This document shows positions 8,087 to 15,860 of a stretch of 22,065 bases of DNA, in pieces. The stretch comes from Candidatus Methylomirabilota bacterium (GTDB lineage: Bacteria; Methylomirabilota; Methylomirabilia; Methylomirabilales; Methylomirabilaceae). Each line of letters begins with the position of its first letter. Position 1 is the stretch's first letter. The DNA lies in assembly GCA_003105305.1 (NCBI GenBank), contig PQAQ01000007.1:1-22065 (forward strand), written 5' to 3'. A model generated the notes under the pieces. That model did no database searches and had not been told where the DNA came from. It saw only the letters and a list, made by a program, of their open reading frames with translations. The translations under genes and the position numbers were made by a program.

Positions 8087-8102
8087 TGGCACTACACTTG
8101 CT
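8087..8102 (+). promoter_or_regulatory. Sigma-54 (RpoN) promoter for the fliM operon
   Basis: TGGCAC (8087-8092) and TTGCT (8098-8102) are separated by 5 bases, so the invariant GG and GC lie 12 bases apart. This matches the RpoN consensus TGGCAC-N5-TTGCW. The predicted transcription start is near 8113, giving an 80-base leader before fliM. Such promoters need an NtrC-family activator, which is not encoded in this window. Confidence 0.82.
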
Positions 8103-8192
8103 ACACGTCTATAGACAGCAATCAGCGAATGAGAGATCGCCAATTGCTGATGACGAATCACCAACAGGAAACCATTAAATACGGCATGTCTG

Positions 8193-9194
8193 ATGAGTGA
8201 ACTCCTGACACAGGAAGAGATCGATTCGTTGTTATCGGCGGCCGCGAAAGGCGCCGTGCCGGCGGCCGCCGCCCCGACACAGCCGAAACGGCAGTTCACC
8301 CGCTACGATTTTCGCCGACCCAATCGAATCTCAAAAGAACAGCTTCAGGCCCTTCAGATGCTTCACGATCGCTTTGCGAAACAGATGGGGGGTTCGTTCT
8401 CGCCGCTTCTGAGAACATTCGTCGAGATCCGGCCAACCCTGGTGGAGCAGATGGCCTACGCCGAATACATTGCGTCGGTCACCTATCCCGCGTGTCTGGG
8501 CGTCTTCGGGATGAGGCCGCTCAAGGGCGGCGCCATTGTGGAGCTTCCGCCGCGGCTGATCTTCTATATCATCGATCGTATCCTCGGGGGGGGAGGGCGC
8601 GTGTCGCACGTAGCGCGGGAGTTGACTGAAATCGAGCGGGCGCTGGTGTCGAAGCTGCTCAGGCGCACGCTGGAGGACCTTCGGGGCGCCTGGAGCCGCG
8701 TCGGCCCCTTCCAGTTTGACCTGCTGAATCTGGAGGTCAACCCCGGCTTCCTTCAGCTCGCTTCGCCCACCGACATGGTGATCCTGATCGGCTTCGACGT
8801 GAAGATAGGCGACGTTGAGGGGATGATGAGCCTCTGCTTCCCTCTCTCGATGCTGGAGCCGGTCATCCCGAATCTCTCGCTCAGACGATGGATCGCCGGA
8901 CACCGTGAGGAAACGGATGAGGGGGCGTCTGCCCAGCTCGTTCAGGCCATGCCGGCCGTCGGTCTCAGCGTCCGCGCGCTGCTCGGATCGATCCCGCTGA
9001 CTATCCATGAGCTGAGCTTCCTCAAGGCGGGCGACATCGTGCGCCTGGATATGGCCCCCTCCTCGCTCGGCGTGCTCGAGGTCGAAGGGGTGCCGAAATA
9101 TGTCGTCAAGGTCGGCACCTCGAACAGAAAGCGGGCCGTCCAGATTGTGGCGGATATCTCGGAAGAGAGGATGACACATGGCGCGCATCGTTGA
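8193..9194 (+). CDS. fliM: Flagellar motor switch protein FliM
   Basis: The protein has 333 residues. The N-terminal LLTQEEIDSLLSA (about 4-16) is the conserved CheY-P-binding peptide. A Pro/Ala-rich linker leads into YDFRRPNRISKEQLQALQML and the CheC-like middle domain (about 45-235), with RTFVEIRPTLVEQMAYAEYI and the GGGGRVSHVARELTEIE loop. The C-terminal SpoA/FliN-like domain occupies about 255-325. FliM forms the middle of the C-ring and sets rotation direction. It is the first gene after the sigma-54 promoter; its own ribosome site is weak. It overlaps the next gene by 17 bases, suggesting coupled synthesis of switch components. Confidence 0.95.
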   Translation: MSELLTQEEIDSLLSAAAKGAVPAAAAPTQPKRQFTRYDFRRPNRISKEQLQALQMLHDRFAKQMGGSFSPLLRTFVEIRPTLVEQMAYAEYIASVTYPACLGVFGMRPLKGGAIVELPPRLIFYIIDRILGGGGRVSHVARELTEIERALVSKLLRRTLEDLRGAWSRVGPFQFDLLNLEVNPGFLQLASPTDMVILIGFDVKIGDVEGMMSLCFPLSMLEPVIPNLSLRRWIAGHREETDEGASAQLVQAMPAVGLSVRALLGSIPLTIHELSFLKAGDIVRLDMAPSSLGVLEVEGVPKYVVKVGTSNRKRAVQIVADISEERMTHGAHR

Positions 9195-10152
9195 TCAGGG
9201 CATTCAGACGGGGTCGGCGGTCGGACCCGTGGCGACCTCGCCGTTAGAGCAGTACGGGACGCTGGTCTGCGAGGCGGCCGCCAAGGTCTTTTCGGCGCTG
9301 TGCGGGCGGCCGGTGCGGCTTACGGTCGATCGAACGGTTCCGGGATCGCCTGCGAGCTTACCCTCGCTTGTGCCCGGATCGTGTGTCGGCATGGCGCTGC
9401 GCGTCAGCCAGGGTCGTTCCGGCATCGTATATCTGATCTGGAGGGCGGACGACGCCATCGCCCTGGCGCAACTCATTCTGGGAGAAGAGCCGACGCCGGG
9501 GGCGGAGGCGTCCGCGGACTATCGCGATGCCCTCTCGGAGGCGGCGAATCAGATCGGCGGAAGTCTCTCGACGGCGCTGCGAACGGCGTTGGGGGCGCCG
9601 GTAACGGTCGAAGCGGGGCCCGTGACGGCGTTAGCCGACGCAGGGGCGTGTCTGGAGGTCTTCCGCGATGAGCCGCCGGCTCCGATGCTGTGTGTGGCGA
9701 GTGTGACGCGTGAAGAGTCGGCGCCGGGGGAGGTGGCACTGATCGTCTCCTCATCTCTGCTGCCGGAAACCGATAAGACCCGGCGTCATGACGACGTTTC
9801 GGTTGCGAAGGAGGGTACAGTGTCTGCAACGTCTGCTGCTGCAGGACCGGTGCCGTTCGCTCCCCTGGCCGGGGGGGAGCGGGCGAGTTCTAACAACGGT
9901 ATCGACATGCTGCTCGATGTCAATCTTCAGGTCAGTGTAGAGCTGGGGCGGACCCGGTTGCAGATTCGGGATATCCTCCAGCTCGGACCGGGATCGATCG
10001 TCGAGTTGGACAAGCAGGCCGGTGACGCGGTTGACATCCTGGTGAACGACAAGCCGATCGCCAAGGGTGAGGTCATTATCATCGACGAAAACTTCGGGGT
10101 TCGGCTGACCAGCATCACCAGCGTGGCCGATCGGATCAAGAATCTGCGATGA
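9178..10152 (+). CDS. fliN: Long FliN/FliY-type switch protein with CheC-like N-terminal domain
   Basis: The protein has 324 residues, two to three times a standard FliN. The C-terminal SpoA domain (about 242-316) is canonical: DMLLDVNLQVSVELGRTRLQ, then ILQLGPGSIVELDKQAGD and DENFGVRLTSI. The N-terminal region (about 20-200) looks like a single CheC/FliM-middle-like domain. It contains D117-x3-E121-x2-N124, the residues that define CheC/CheX/FliY CheY-P phosphatase sites; a proline lies 24 residues after the Asn, close to the usual spacing. A low-complexity linker joins the two domains. The protein is therefore a C-ring component, FliN with a FliY-like addition. Whether it dephosphorylates CheY-P is not shown. 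The start has a purine-rich GAAGAGAGG upstream. Confidence 0.85.
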   Translation: MARIVDQGIQTGSAVGPVATSPLEQYGTLVCEAAAKVFSALCGRPVRLTVDRTVPGSPASLPSLVPGSCVGMALRVSQGRSGIVYLIWRADDAIALAQLILGEEPTPGAEASADYRDALSEAANQIGGSLSTALRTALGAPVTVEAGPVTALADAGACLEVFRDEPPAPMLCVASVTREESAPGEVALIVSSSLLPETDKTRRHDDVSVAKEGTVSATSAAAGPVPFAPLAGGERASSNNGIDMLLDVNLQVSVELGRTRLQIRDILQLGPGSIVELDKQAGDAVDILVNDKPIAKGEVIIIDENFGVRLTSITSVADRIKNLR

Positions 10153-10169
10153 GAACGGCGCGGGATGCG

Positions 10170-10216
10170 AAATCCCCCCGTGCCCCCCTTTATCAAAGGG
10201 GGGTTGGGGGGGATTT
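10170..10216. repeat. C-tract/G-tract palindromic element before fliO
   Basis: The left arm (10170-10191, AAATCCCCCC then CCCCCCTTT) pairs with the right arm (10195-10216, AAAGGGGGG then GGGGGGATTT) at 19 of 22 positions around a 3-base loop. Such AAATCCCCCC...GGGGGGATTT palindromes are a dispersed repeat type seen in several bacterial genomes. The element lies in the gap between fliN and the true fliO start, with no reading frame of its own. A strong stem here may alter translation or transcription across the gap. Confidence 0.8.
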
Positions 10217-10229
10217 GAGAAGGGGGCGA

Positions 10230-10826
10230 ATGGTGCGCAAGGCAGCTCTATGGCTGACGATTCCGCTCTGGTTGCTGACTGCGCTGCCCTGTGCGGCGAG
10301 CGCCGAGCCGCTGCCGGCGACGAGCGCGAGCGAGACGGCGCCCATCGCCGAGTCCCAGCGGCTCGATCTGCCGAGTTATCGCGATCCGGAAAGCTCGCTG
10401 CCCGGCGTCGGTGTGACCTCGCAGATCTTCACCGCGCTCGGGACGGTGCTGGGCATTCTGGCGTTGGGGATCTACCTTTATAAACGGATCGCGATGCGCG
10501 GATCGCGCGGCGCTCGGCGGGACGGAACCATCCAGGTGCTGAGTCGGACCTATCTGGGTCCCAAGGAATCGCTGTGTCTCGTGCGGGTCGGAGGCGATGT
10601 CTTGCTGCTCGGTCAGACGGGCAACGGGATTTCGCTGCTGCACACGCTTCCGTCCGGCGTCGCCGCCGCCTCTTCGGATGCCGATGACGCCACGATCGAC
10701 CCGACAGGCCGGACCGATAATCGGGTTCCGTCGGAATTCGCGCGGGAGCGTGGGGCGGCGCTGGCCGGGCTGGAGAGCCGCCTGAAACGGCTGAACAGGC
10801 TGTGGGGAACGGAGGGTTCGGAGTGA
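10230..10826 (+). CDS. fliO: Flagellar biosynthesis protein FliO
   Basis: The protein has 198 residues from the ATG at 10230, preceded by AGGGGG. An open frame reaches back to 10149, but it would translate the palindromic repeat and hide the signal peptide, so I reject the longer start. Residues 1-25 form a signal peptide (VRKAALWLTIPLWLLTALP, then an Ala-Ser-Ala cleavage site). One transmembrane helix lies at about 66-87 (IFTALGTVLGILALGIYLYK). The cytoplasmic FliO domain follows, with IQVLSRTYLGPKESLCLVRV and VLLLGQTGNGISLLHTL. FliO assists assembly of the FliP ring of the export gate. The order fliN-fliO-fliP is conserved. Confidence 0.9.
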   Translation: MVRKAALWLTIPLWLLTALPCAASAEPLPATSASETAPIAESQRLDLPSYRDPESSLPGVGVTSQIFTALGTVLGILALGIYLYKRIAMRGSRGARRDGTIQVLSRTYLGPKESLCLVRVGGDVLLLGQTGNGISLLHTLPSGVAAASSDADDATIDPTGRTDNRVPSEFARERGAALAGLESRLKRLNRLWGTEGSE

Positions 10827-11554
10827 TGGGGTTCGGATTGCTGCTCGCGGCGGCGCCGGTCGCCGCAGGCCCGTCGTTTGTCCCGCTCCCGCAACTGCCG
10901 CTGGTGACGGGCGGCGCGGGAGGCGCGGAGCCGACGGTCGCCGTGCAGATCGTCATCCTGCTGACGTTGCTGTCCCTGGCGCCGGCATTGGTGATCATGT
11001 TGACCTCGTTCTCGAGGATCATCATCGTCCTTTCCTTTCTGCGAACGGCGATGGGGACCCAGCAGATGCCGCCCAACCAGGTGCTGATCGGGCTCACGCT
11101 ATTCCTCACCTTTTTTGTCATGGCGCCGGTGGGCGAGCAGATCAATCGGGAAGCGCTCCAACCCTATCTGAGCCGACAGCTTTCCCAGGAGACGGCGCTG
11201 GAGCGCGCGATGCAGCCGCTTCGAACGTTCATGTTCAAACAGACGCGGGAGCGAGACCTGGCGCTTATGGTCCATCTGGCGCGGATGGAGCGGCCAAAAG
11301 ATCGCGGGGCGGTGCCGACCCACGTGTTGGTTCCAGCCTACGCCATCAGCGAGTTGCGGACCGCCTTTCAAATCGGGTTTGTGCTGTTTATTCCATTCCT
11401 GGTGATCGACATGGTCGTGTCGAGCGTGCTGATGTCGATGGGGATGCTGTTTCTGCCGCCGCCGGTCATCTCGTTTCCATTCAAGCTGCTGCTGTTCGTC
11501 CTGGCCGACGGGTGGCATCTGGTAGTGCGATCGCTGGTCATGGGGTTCCAGTGA
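10826..11554 (+). CDS. fliP: Flagellar export gate protein FliP
   Basis: The protein has 242 residues from the ATG at 10826, which shares one base with the fliO stop (TGATG); GGAGGG lies 9 bases upstream. A longer frame from a GTG at 10802 would add eight residues before a clean signal peptide (GFGLLLAAAPVAAG) and is less likely. Family features are IVILLTLLSLAPALVIMLTS, FSRIIIVLSFLRTAMGTQQM, PPNQVLIGLTLFLTFFVMAP and, near the C-terminus, FQIGFVLFIPFLVIDMVVSS and MGMLFLPPPVISFPFKLLLF. FliP forms the core of the type III export channel with FliQ and FliR, and all three genes are consecutive here. Confidence 0.96.
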   Translation: MGFGLLLAAAPVAAGPSFVPLPQLPLVTGGAGGAEPTVAVQIVILLTLLSLAPALVIMLTSFSRIIIVLSFLRTAMGTQQMPPNQVLIGLTLFLTFFVMAPVGEQINREALQPYLSRQLSQETALERAMQPLRTFMFKQTRERDLALMVHLARMERPKDRGAVPTHVLVPAYAISELRTAFQIGFVLFIPFLVIDMVVSSVLMSMGMLFLPPPVISFPFKLLLFVLADGWHLVVRSLVMGFQ

Positions 11555-11567
11555 GCGGGAGGATCGT

Positions 11568-11837
11568 ATGAATCCACAGACCGTACTTGACCTGGGCTCG
11601 CAGGCGCTGCAGCTTATCCTGCTGCTGTCGGCACCGATCCTTGCCGCCGGCCTGGTCGTAGGGTTGCTGGTCAGCATTCTGCAGGCGGTGACCTCGATCC
11701 AGGAGGCGACGCTCGCCTTTGTTCCGAAGATCGTGGTGGTGTTTCTGGCGCTGATCCTGTTTCTGCCGTGGATGATGAGGACGATGTTGGCGTTCACCAC
11801 ATCGCTGCTCATTAATCTGCCGCTGTACGGGCGCTGA
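11568..11837 (+). CDS. fliQ: Flagellar export gate protein FliQ
   Basis: The protein has 89 residues, the normal FliQ length, with GGGAGGA before the ATG. It has two hydrophobic hairpin helices: LQLILLLSAPILAAGLVVGL and PKIVVVFLALILFLPWMM. The family motif SILQAVTSIQEATLAFVPKI lies between them. It inserts into the export gate with FliP and FliR. It starts 13 bases after fliP. Confidence 0.95.
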   Translation: MNPQTVLDLGSQALQLILLLSAPILAAGLVVGLLVSILQAVTSIQEATLAFVPKIVVVFLALILFLPWMMRTMLAFTTSLLINLPLYGR

Positions 11838-11885
11838 CGGTCCCATGGTCCGGACCCCCGTGCGCGCGGCCTCAGGAGGCTGACT

Positions 11886-12686
11886 GTGGATCTCGTCGTG
11901 CTGTCCGCCTGGAGCTCGCCGGTGTTTCTGCTGATCCTGTTCCGTCTCGGGGGTATGCTCCTGTCCGCGCCGATCTTTGCCGGGGGGCACGTGCCTGTTC
12001 CCTTCAAGGTCGGTCTCGCGCTCTGCCTGGCCGTCAGTCTCTATCCGCTGCTCGGCAAGGGCGTCCTGCTTGCGCGTGAGATGGCGCCGTGGTCGCTGGG
12101 GTTGAGCATTGTGGGAGAGGTGGCGGTGGGGCTCGTGATCGGGCTCGCGGCGCGGCTGCTGTTTGTCGGCGTGAGTCTGGCGGGGGAACTGGCGGGGGTG
12201 CAGATGGGTCTCGGCATGGCGAATGTCGTCGATCCGCAGTTCCCGCAGCAGGCCTCGGTGGTGGCGCAATTCATGGAGCTGATGACCGTGTTGACCTTCC
12301 TCTCGCTTCAGGGACACCATGCCTTCCTGGAGGCGGTCTGGGCGAGTTTCGAATCGATCCCGCTCGGGACGTTCTCCGGGGCCGCTGCCGCCGGCGCGGC
12401 TTCGGTTCTGGTCGCCCTGTTCGGCAAAAGTCTGGTCCTGGCCGTCAGGCTCTCCTCTCCGATCATGGTGGCGGTGCTGGTGACGAATGTCGCCATCGGC
12501 CTGCTGGCGCGGGTAGTGCCCCACCTGAACTTTTTCGCCTTCGGTCTCTCGATAACCTTTGTTGTCGGTATGCTGGCGCTGCTGGTCTCGCTGCCGCTCC
12601 TTATCCGTCTGGTCGAGATCAGCGCCGGCCAGGTCCGTCCGGAACTGTTTTCGCTGGTACGGAGTCTTTCGCATGCCGTCAGATGA
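11886..12686 (+). CDS. fliR: Flagellar export gate protein FliR
   Basis: The protein has 266 residues and starts at GTG, 6 bases after AGGAGG. It is strongly hydrophobic with several membrane helices: PVFLLILFRLGGMLLSAPIF near the N-terminus, VAVGLVIGLAARLLFVGVSL in the middle and a final FVVGMLALLVSLPLLIRLVE. The conserved GELAGVQMGLGMANVVDPQF segment confirms the family. FliR provides one subunit of the FliPQR core. Its 3' end overlaps flhB by 14 bases, so the two are probably translationally coupled. Confidence 0.95.
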   Translation: MDLVVLSAWSSPVFLLILFRLGGMLLSAPIFAGGHVPVPFKVGLALCLAVSLYPLLGKGVLLAREMAPWSLGLSIVGEVAVGLVIGLAARLLFVGVSLAGELAGVQMGLGMANVVDPQFPQQASVVAQFMELMTVLTFLSLQGHHAFLEAVWASFESIPLGTFSGAAAAGAASVLVALFGKSLVLAVRLSSPIMVAVLVTNVAIGLLARVVPHLNFFAFGLSITFVVGMLALLVSLPLLIRLVEISAGQVRPELFSLVRSLSHAVR

Positions 12687-13752
12687 CGCCAAGGAACGGA
12701 CCGAATCCGCGACCCCAAAACGCCGCCAGGAGGCCAGGTCGCGAGGCCAGATGGCCCGCAGCCAGGAGATCAGCTCCGCAATGTTGCTGCTCAGCAGCAC
12801 CCTGGCCTTTTATCTGTTCGGCGGCTCGCTGCTCAACGGTCTGGTGGGGGTCATGCGTGTGTACCTCGGCCAGGCGATGGGCGGTGAGTTGACGCTTCCG
12901 GGGATTCAGCAGACCATGCTCGGCGCGTCGATTCGGATGGCGATGCTGCTCGCGCCCTTCATGGGGACATTGGTGGCGGTCGCCTACGCCGCCAATGTCG
13001 CACAGGTCGGATTCACCCCCAATACGAGCGCCCTGTCGCTGAAGTGGGAACGGCTGAATCCGATGACAGGCTTCAAACGACTGTTTGCGCCGGGACGGAT
13101 GCTCGTCGAAATCGTCAAGTCGCCCCTGAAATTCGCGCTGGTCGGTCTGCTTGTCTATCGCACGGTCAGCGGCCATCTGGCGGAAATCCCGCTCCTTGTC
13201 GATATGGCCCCGGTCGAGGTATTGACATGGGTCGGTCGACTCTGTTTTCAGCTCGCGCTCCGGGTCAGTCTGGTCTTCGTGGCGCTGGCCGCCGCGGATT
13301 ACGGGTGGCAGCGGTGGCAGTTTGAAAAATCGATTCGGATGTCGCGGCAAGAGGTAAAGGAGGAGATGAAACAGGCCGAAGGCGATCCCGTCGTCAAGGG
13401 TCGAATCAAGGGTTTGCAACGGCAGGCGGCCATGCGGCGGATGATGGCGGATGTCCCGAAGGCCGATGTCGTGGTGGTCAACCCGATCCACTTTGCCGTC
13501 GCCATGCGGTACGAGTCGACCTCGATGGAGGCTCCGACGGTGGTGGCGAAAGGCGCCCTGCTGGTGGCCGAGCGGATCGTGGCGACGGCCAGGGCCCACG
13601 GGGTTCCGATCGTGGAGGATCCGCCGTTGGCCCGCGCCCTCTATAAAAGCGTATCGATCGGCCGGCAGATCCCGATTCACCTGTATAAGGCGGTGGCGGA
13701 GATCCTGGCCTACGTCTATCAGATGACCGGAAAACGAAAGGCGGCCCGATGA
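12673..13752 (+). CDS. flhB: Flagellar export switch protein FlhB
   Basis: The protein has 359 residues from the ATG at 12673; an upstream in-frame ATG lies inside fliR and is rejected because the family begins with a short charged segment (ERTESATPKRRQEARSRGQM). Four membrane helices lie at about 35-210, followed by the charged linker and cytoplasmic domain. The autocleavage site reads N270-P271-I272-H273 rather than the usual N-P-T-H. The rest of the C-terminal domain is standard, including AVAMRYESTSMEAPTVVAKG and GVPIVEDPPLARALYKSV. FlhB switches export from rod/hook to filament substrates with FliK. Confidence 0.95.
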   Translation: MPSDDAKERTESATPKRRQEARSRGQMARSQEISSAMLLLSSTLAFYLFGGSLLNGLVGVMRVYLGQAMGGELTLPGIQQTMLGASIRMAMLLAPFMGTLVAVAYAANVAQVGFTPNTSALSLKWERLNPMTGFKRLFAPGRMLVEIVKSPLKFALVGLLVYRTVSGHLAEIPLLVDMAPVEVLTWVGRLCFQLALRVSLVFVALAAADYGWQRWQFEKSIRMSRQEVKEEMKQAEGDPVVKGRIKGLQRQAAMRRMMADVPKADVVVVNPIHFAVAMRYESTSMEAPTVVAKGALLVAERIVATARAHGVPIVEDPPLARALYKSVSIGRQIPIHLYKAVAEILAYVYQMTGKRKAAR

Positions 13753-15860
13753 ACACGACCTCGATGAACACGACGGTGAAGGCGACTCAGACTGCGCGCC
13801 TGATGCCGCTGCTGCAGGGCGATGTCGTGGTAGCCCTGGCCAGCATCGGCATCCTGCTGGCGATGCTGGTGCCGATCCCGCCGCTCCTGCTCGACCTGTT
13901 GCTGGCCGCCAACGTCACGCTGGCGCTTCTGATCTTCGTCATTTCGCTGTACATCCTGCGCCCCCTCGATCTGTCGGTCTTTCCGTCGCTCCTCTTGGTG
14001 CTGACGCTGTTCCGGCTGTCGCTGAACGTCGCCTCGACGCGCCTGGTGCTGTTGCACGGCAATGAGGGCGCGGCCGCCGCGGGCCGCATCATCAATGCGT
14101 TCGGAAGTTTCGTCGTAGGCGGCAGCTACATCGTGGGCGCGGTCGTCTTCGCGATCCTGGCGGTGATCCAGTTCATGGTCATCACCAAGGGCGCCGGTCG
14201 CATCGCCGAGGTCTCCGCCCGTTTCACCCTCGACGCCATGCCAGGGAAACAACTGTCGATCGATGCCGATATGAACGCGGGGCTGATCAATGAGCAGGAG
14301 GCCAGGGCTCGCCGCATGGAGATCGCACGGGAGGCGGACTTCTATGGGGCCATGGACGGCGCCAGCAAGTTCGTCCGTGGGGACGCGATTGCCGGGATGA
14401 TCATTATCGCCATCAATATCGTGGGAGGGCTCGCCATCGGCGTCCTGCAGAACGGGATGGATCTGATGGCGGCGCTGCAGACCTATACGCTGCTGACCGT
14501 CGGCGACGGGCTGGTGACGCAGATCCCGGCGCTGGCGATCTCCACTGCGGCCGGCATCGTGATGACGAGAGCCGCCTCCGAGGCCGAGCTCAGCGCAACA
14601 TTGGGTCGGCAGATACTCTTTCACCCGAAACCGCTCGGGATTACGGCGGGTGTGCTGTTGTTTGTCGGGCTGATTCCGGGCATGCCGTTTCTGCCCTTTT
14701 TCGTGGTGGCGTCCCTGATCGGAACGGTCGCCTATTCCCGGGTCAAGTCCGGATCCTCGGCAGACGGGCGAACGAGTGAGGAGGAGACCCCGGCGGCGCC
14801 CTCCGGTCCCGAAAAGGTGGAGACGCTTCTGCCGCTGGACCTCTTGACGCTGGAGGTGGGATACGGCCTGATTCCGCTGGTGGACGCGGGCCAGGGCGGA
14901 GACCTCCTCGAGCGGATCAAGCTGATCAGACGGCAATTCGCCCTCGATATGGGGTTCGTCGTCCCGCCCGTAAGGATCCGCGATAACCTCTCCCTCAGGC
15001 CCAACAGCTACAGCGTCAAGATCAAGGGCGTCGAGATCGCACAGGGAGAGGTGATGGTGGGGCATTTCCTGGCCATGGATCCCGGAACGGCTCAGGAGCC
15101 GGTGGACGGAATCGAGACGCAGGAGCCGACCTTCGGCCTGCCGGCGCGATGGATCAGCGGGGCGCTCAAGGAGCGTGCGCAGGTCCTGGGTTATACCGTT
15201 GTCGATCCCTCATCGGTCGTGGCCACCCATCTGTCGGAGGTGATCCGGCGAGAGGCGCGCGAGCTGGTGGGGAGGCAGGAGGTGCAGGCGCTCCTGGATC
15301 ACCTGAAGCAGACCCATCCGGCGCTGGTGGACGGGATCATTCCGGTTCAGCTCTCGCTGGGCATTGTACAGCGGGTCTTGCAGGGGCTGTTGATGGAGGG
15401 GGTGTCGATCCGCGACCTCCCGACGATTCTTGAAGCGCTGGCCGATTACGCCCCCTACAGTAAGGATCCGGTCCTGCTGACCGAGCACGCGCGACAGGCG
15501 CTGGCCAAGTCGATCTGCCGGTCGCTCCTGATGCCGGACGGAGGACTGGCGGTGCTCACGCTCGGTCCGTCCATGGAACAGACACTGGCCGAGGCGATCG
15601 TTCAGAATGAACAGGAGAGCTATCTGGCGCTCGAACCCAGACTCGCGCAGAAGGTGGTTGAGGCCGTCGCGAAAGGGGTGGAACAGTGCCTGCCGCTTGC
15701 GGGGCAACCGGTCTTTCTCTGCACCGCCGGGGTCCGCCCGCACCTGCGTCGCCTGATTGAGCGGTATCTGCCGCAGGTGACGGTGTTGTCATACAACGAG
15801 ATCGGACCTCGCGTCTCTGTGAAGGTCCTCAAGACGGTGGAGCTGAGCGATGCATCTTAA
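13749..15860 (+). CDS. flhA: Flagellar export gate protein FlhA
   Basis: The protein has 703 residues, the usual length, with an ATGA overlap with flhB; a second ATG eight codons in is also possible. The N-terminal half (to about residue 330) has about eight membrane helices and the signature region RLSLNVASTRLVLLHG, FVVGGSYIVGAVVFAILAVI, QFMVITKGAGRIAEVSARFT and LDAMPGKQLSIDADMNAGLI. The C-terminal cytoplasmic domain (about 360-700) docks chaperone-substrate complexes; GYTVVDPSSVVATHLSEVIR and GVSIRDLPTILEALADYA are typical of it. FlhA uses the proton gradient in type III export and forms the nonameric cytoplasmic ring. Confidence 0.97.
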   Translation: MNTTSMNTTVKATQTARLMPLLQGDVVVALASIGILLAMLVPIPPLLLDLLLAANVTLALLIFVISLYILRPLDLSVFPSLLLVLTLFRLSLNVASTRLVLLHGNEGAAAAGRIINAFGSFVVGGSYIVGAVVFAILAVIQFMVITKGAGRIAEVSARFTLDAMPGKQLSIDADMNAGLINEQEARARRMEIAREADFYGAMDGASKFVRGDAIAGMIIIAINIVGGLAIGVLQNGMDLMAALQTYTLLTVGDGLVTQIPALAISTAAGIVMTRAASEAELSATLGRQILFHPKPLGITAGVLLFVGLIPGMPFLPFFVVASLIGTVAYSRVKSGSSADGRTSEEETPAAPSGPEKVETLLPLDLLTLEVGYGLIPLVDAGQGGDLLERIKLIRRQFALDMGFVVPPVRIRDNLSLRPNSYSVKIKGVEIAQGEVMVGHFLAMDPGTAQEPVDGIETQEPTFGLPARWISGALKERAQVLGYTVVDPSSVVATHLSEVIRREARELVGRQEVQALLDHLKQTHPALVDGIIPVQLSLGIVQRVLQGLLMEGVSIRDLPTILEALADYAPYSKDPVLLTEHARQALAKSICRSLLMPDGGLAVLTLGPSMEQTLAEAIVQNEQESYLALEPRLAQKVVEAVAKGVEQCLPLAGQPVFLCTAGVRPHLRRLIERYLPQVTVLSYNEIGPRVSVKVLKTVELSDAS

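Larger units (their letters stand above)
7839..8192. other. Non-coding gap between fliL and fliM with promoter and 5' leader
   Basis: This is the only gap over 300 bases in the window. It contains a sigma-54-type promoter (8087-8102), an upstream imperfect dyad (7972-8013) and a leader with a 7-bp inverted repeat CAGCAAT/ATTGCTG (8116-8122 and 8143-8149). A 92-codon open frame (7900-8178) crosses the promoter, lacks a ribosome site and shows no recognisable motif, so I regard the region as regulatory. Confidence 0.7.

Noticed and set aside
7900..8178. 92-codon open frame between fliL and fliM
   Set aside because: It lacks a ribosome site and a motif and spans the sigma-54 promoter, so regulatory DNA explains it better.
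10149..10229. Upstream extension of fliO
   Set aside because: It would translate the palindromic repeat and displace the signal peptide from the N-terminus; ATG 10230 has a ribosome site.
12559..12672. Upstream extension of flhB
   Set aside because: It is the shadow of fliR in another frame (Trp/Cys/Arg-rich); the FlhB family begins at ATG 12673.
11538..12800. 420-codon open frame on the minus strand
   Set aside because: It runs opposite fliQ, fliR and flhB; its Gln/Arg/His-rich translation has no recognisable motif.
13719..15065. 448-codon open frame on the minus strand
   Set aside because: It lies entirely opposite flhA and flhB, which have clear family motifs; the Arg/His/Gln-rich composition is the usual shadow of GC-rich coding DNA.
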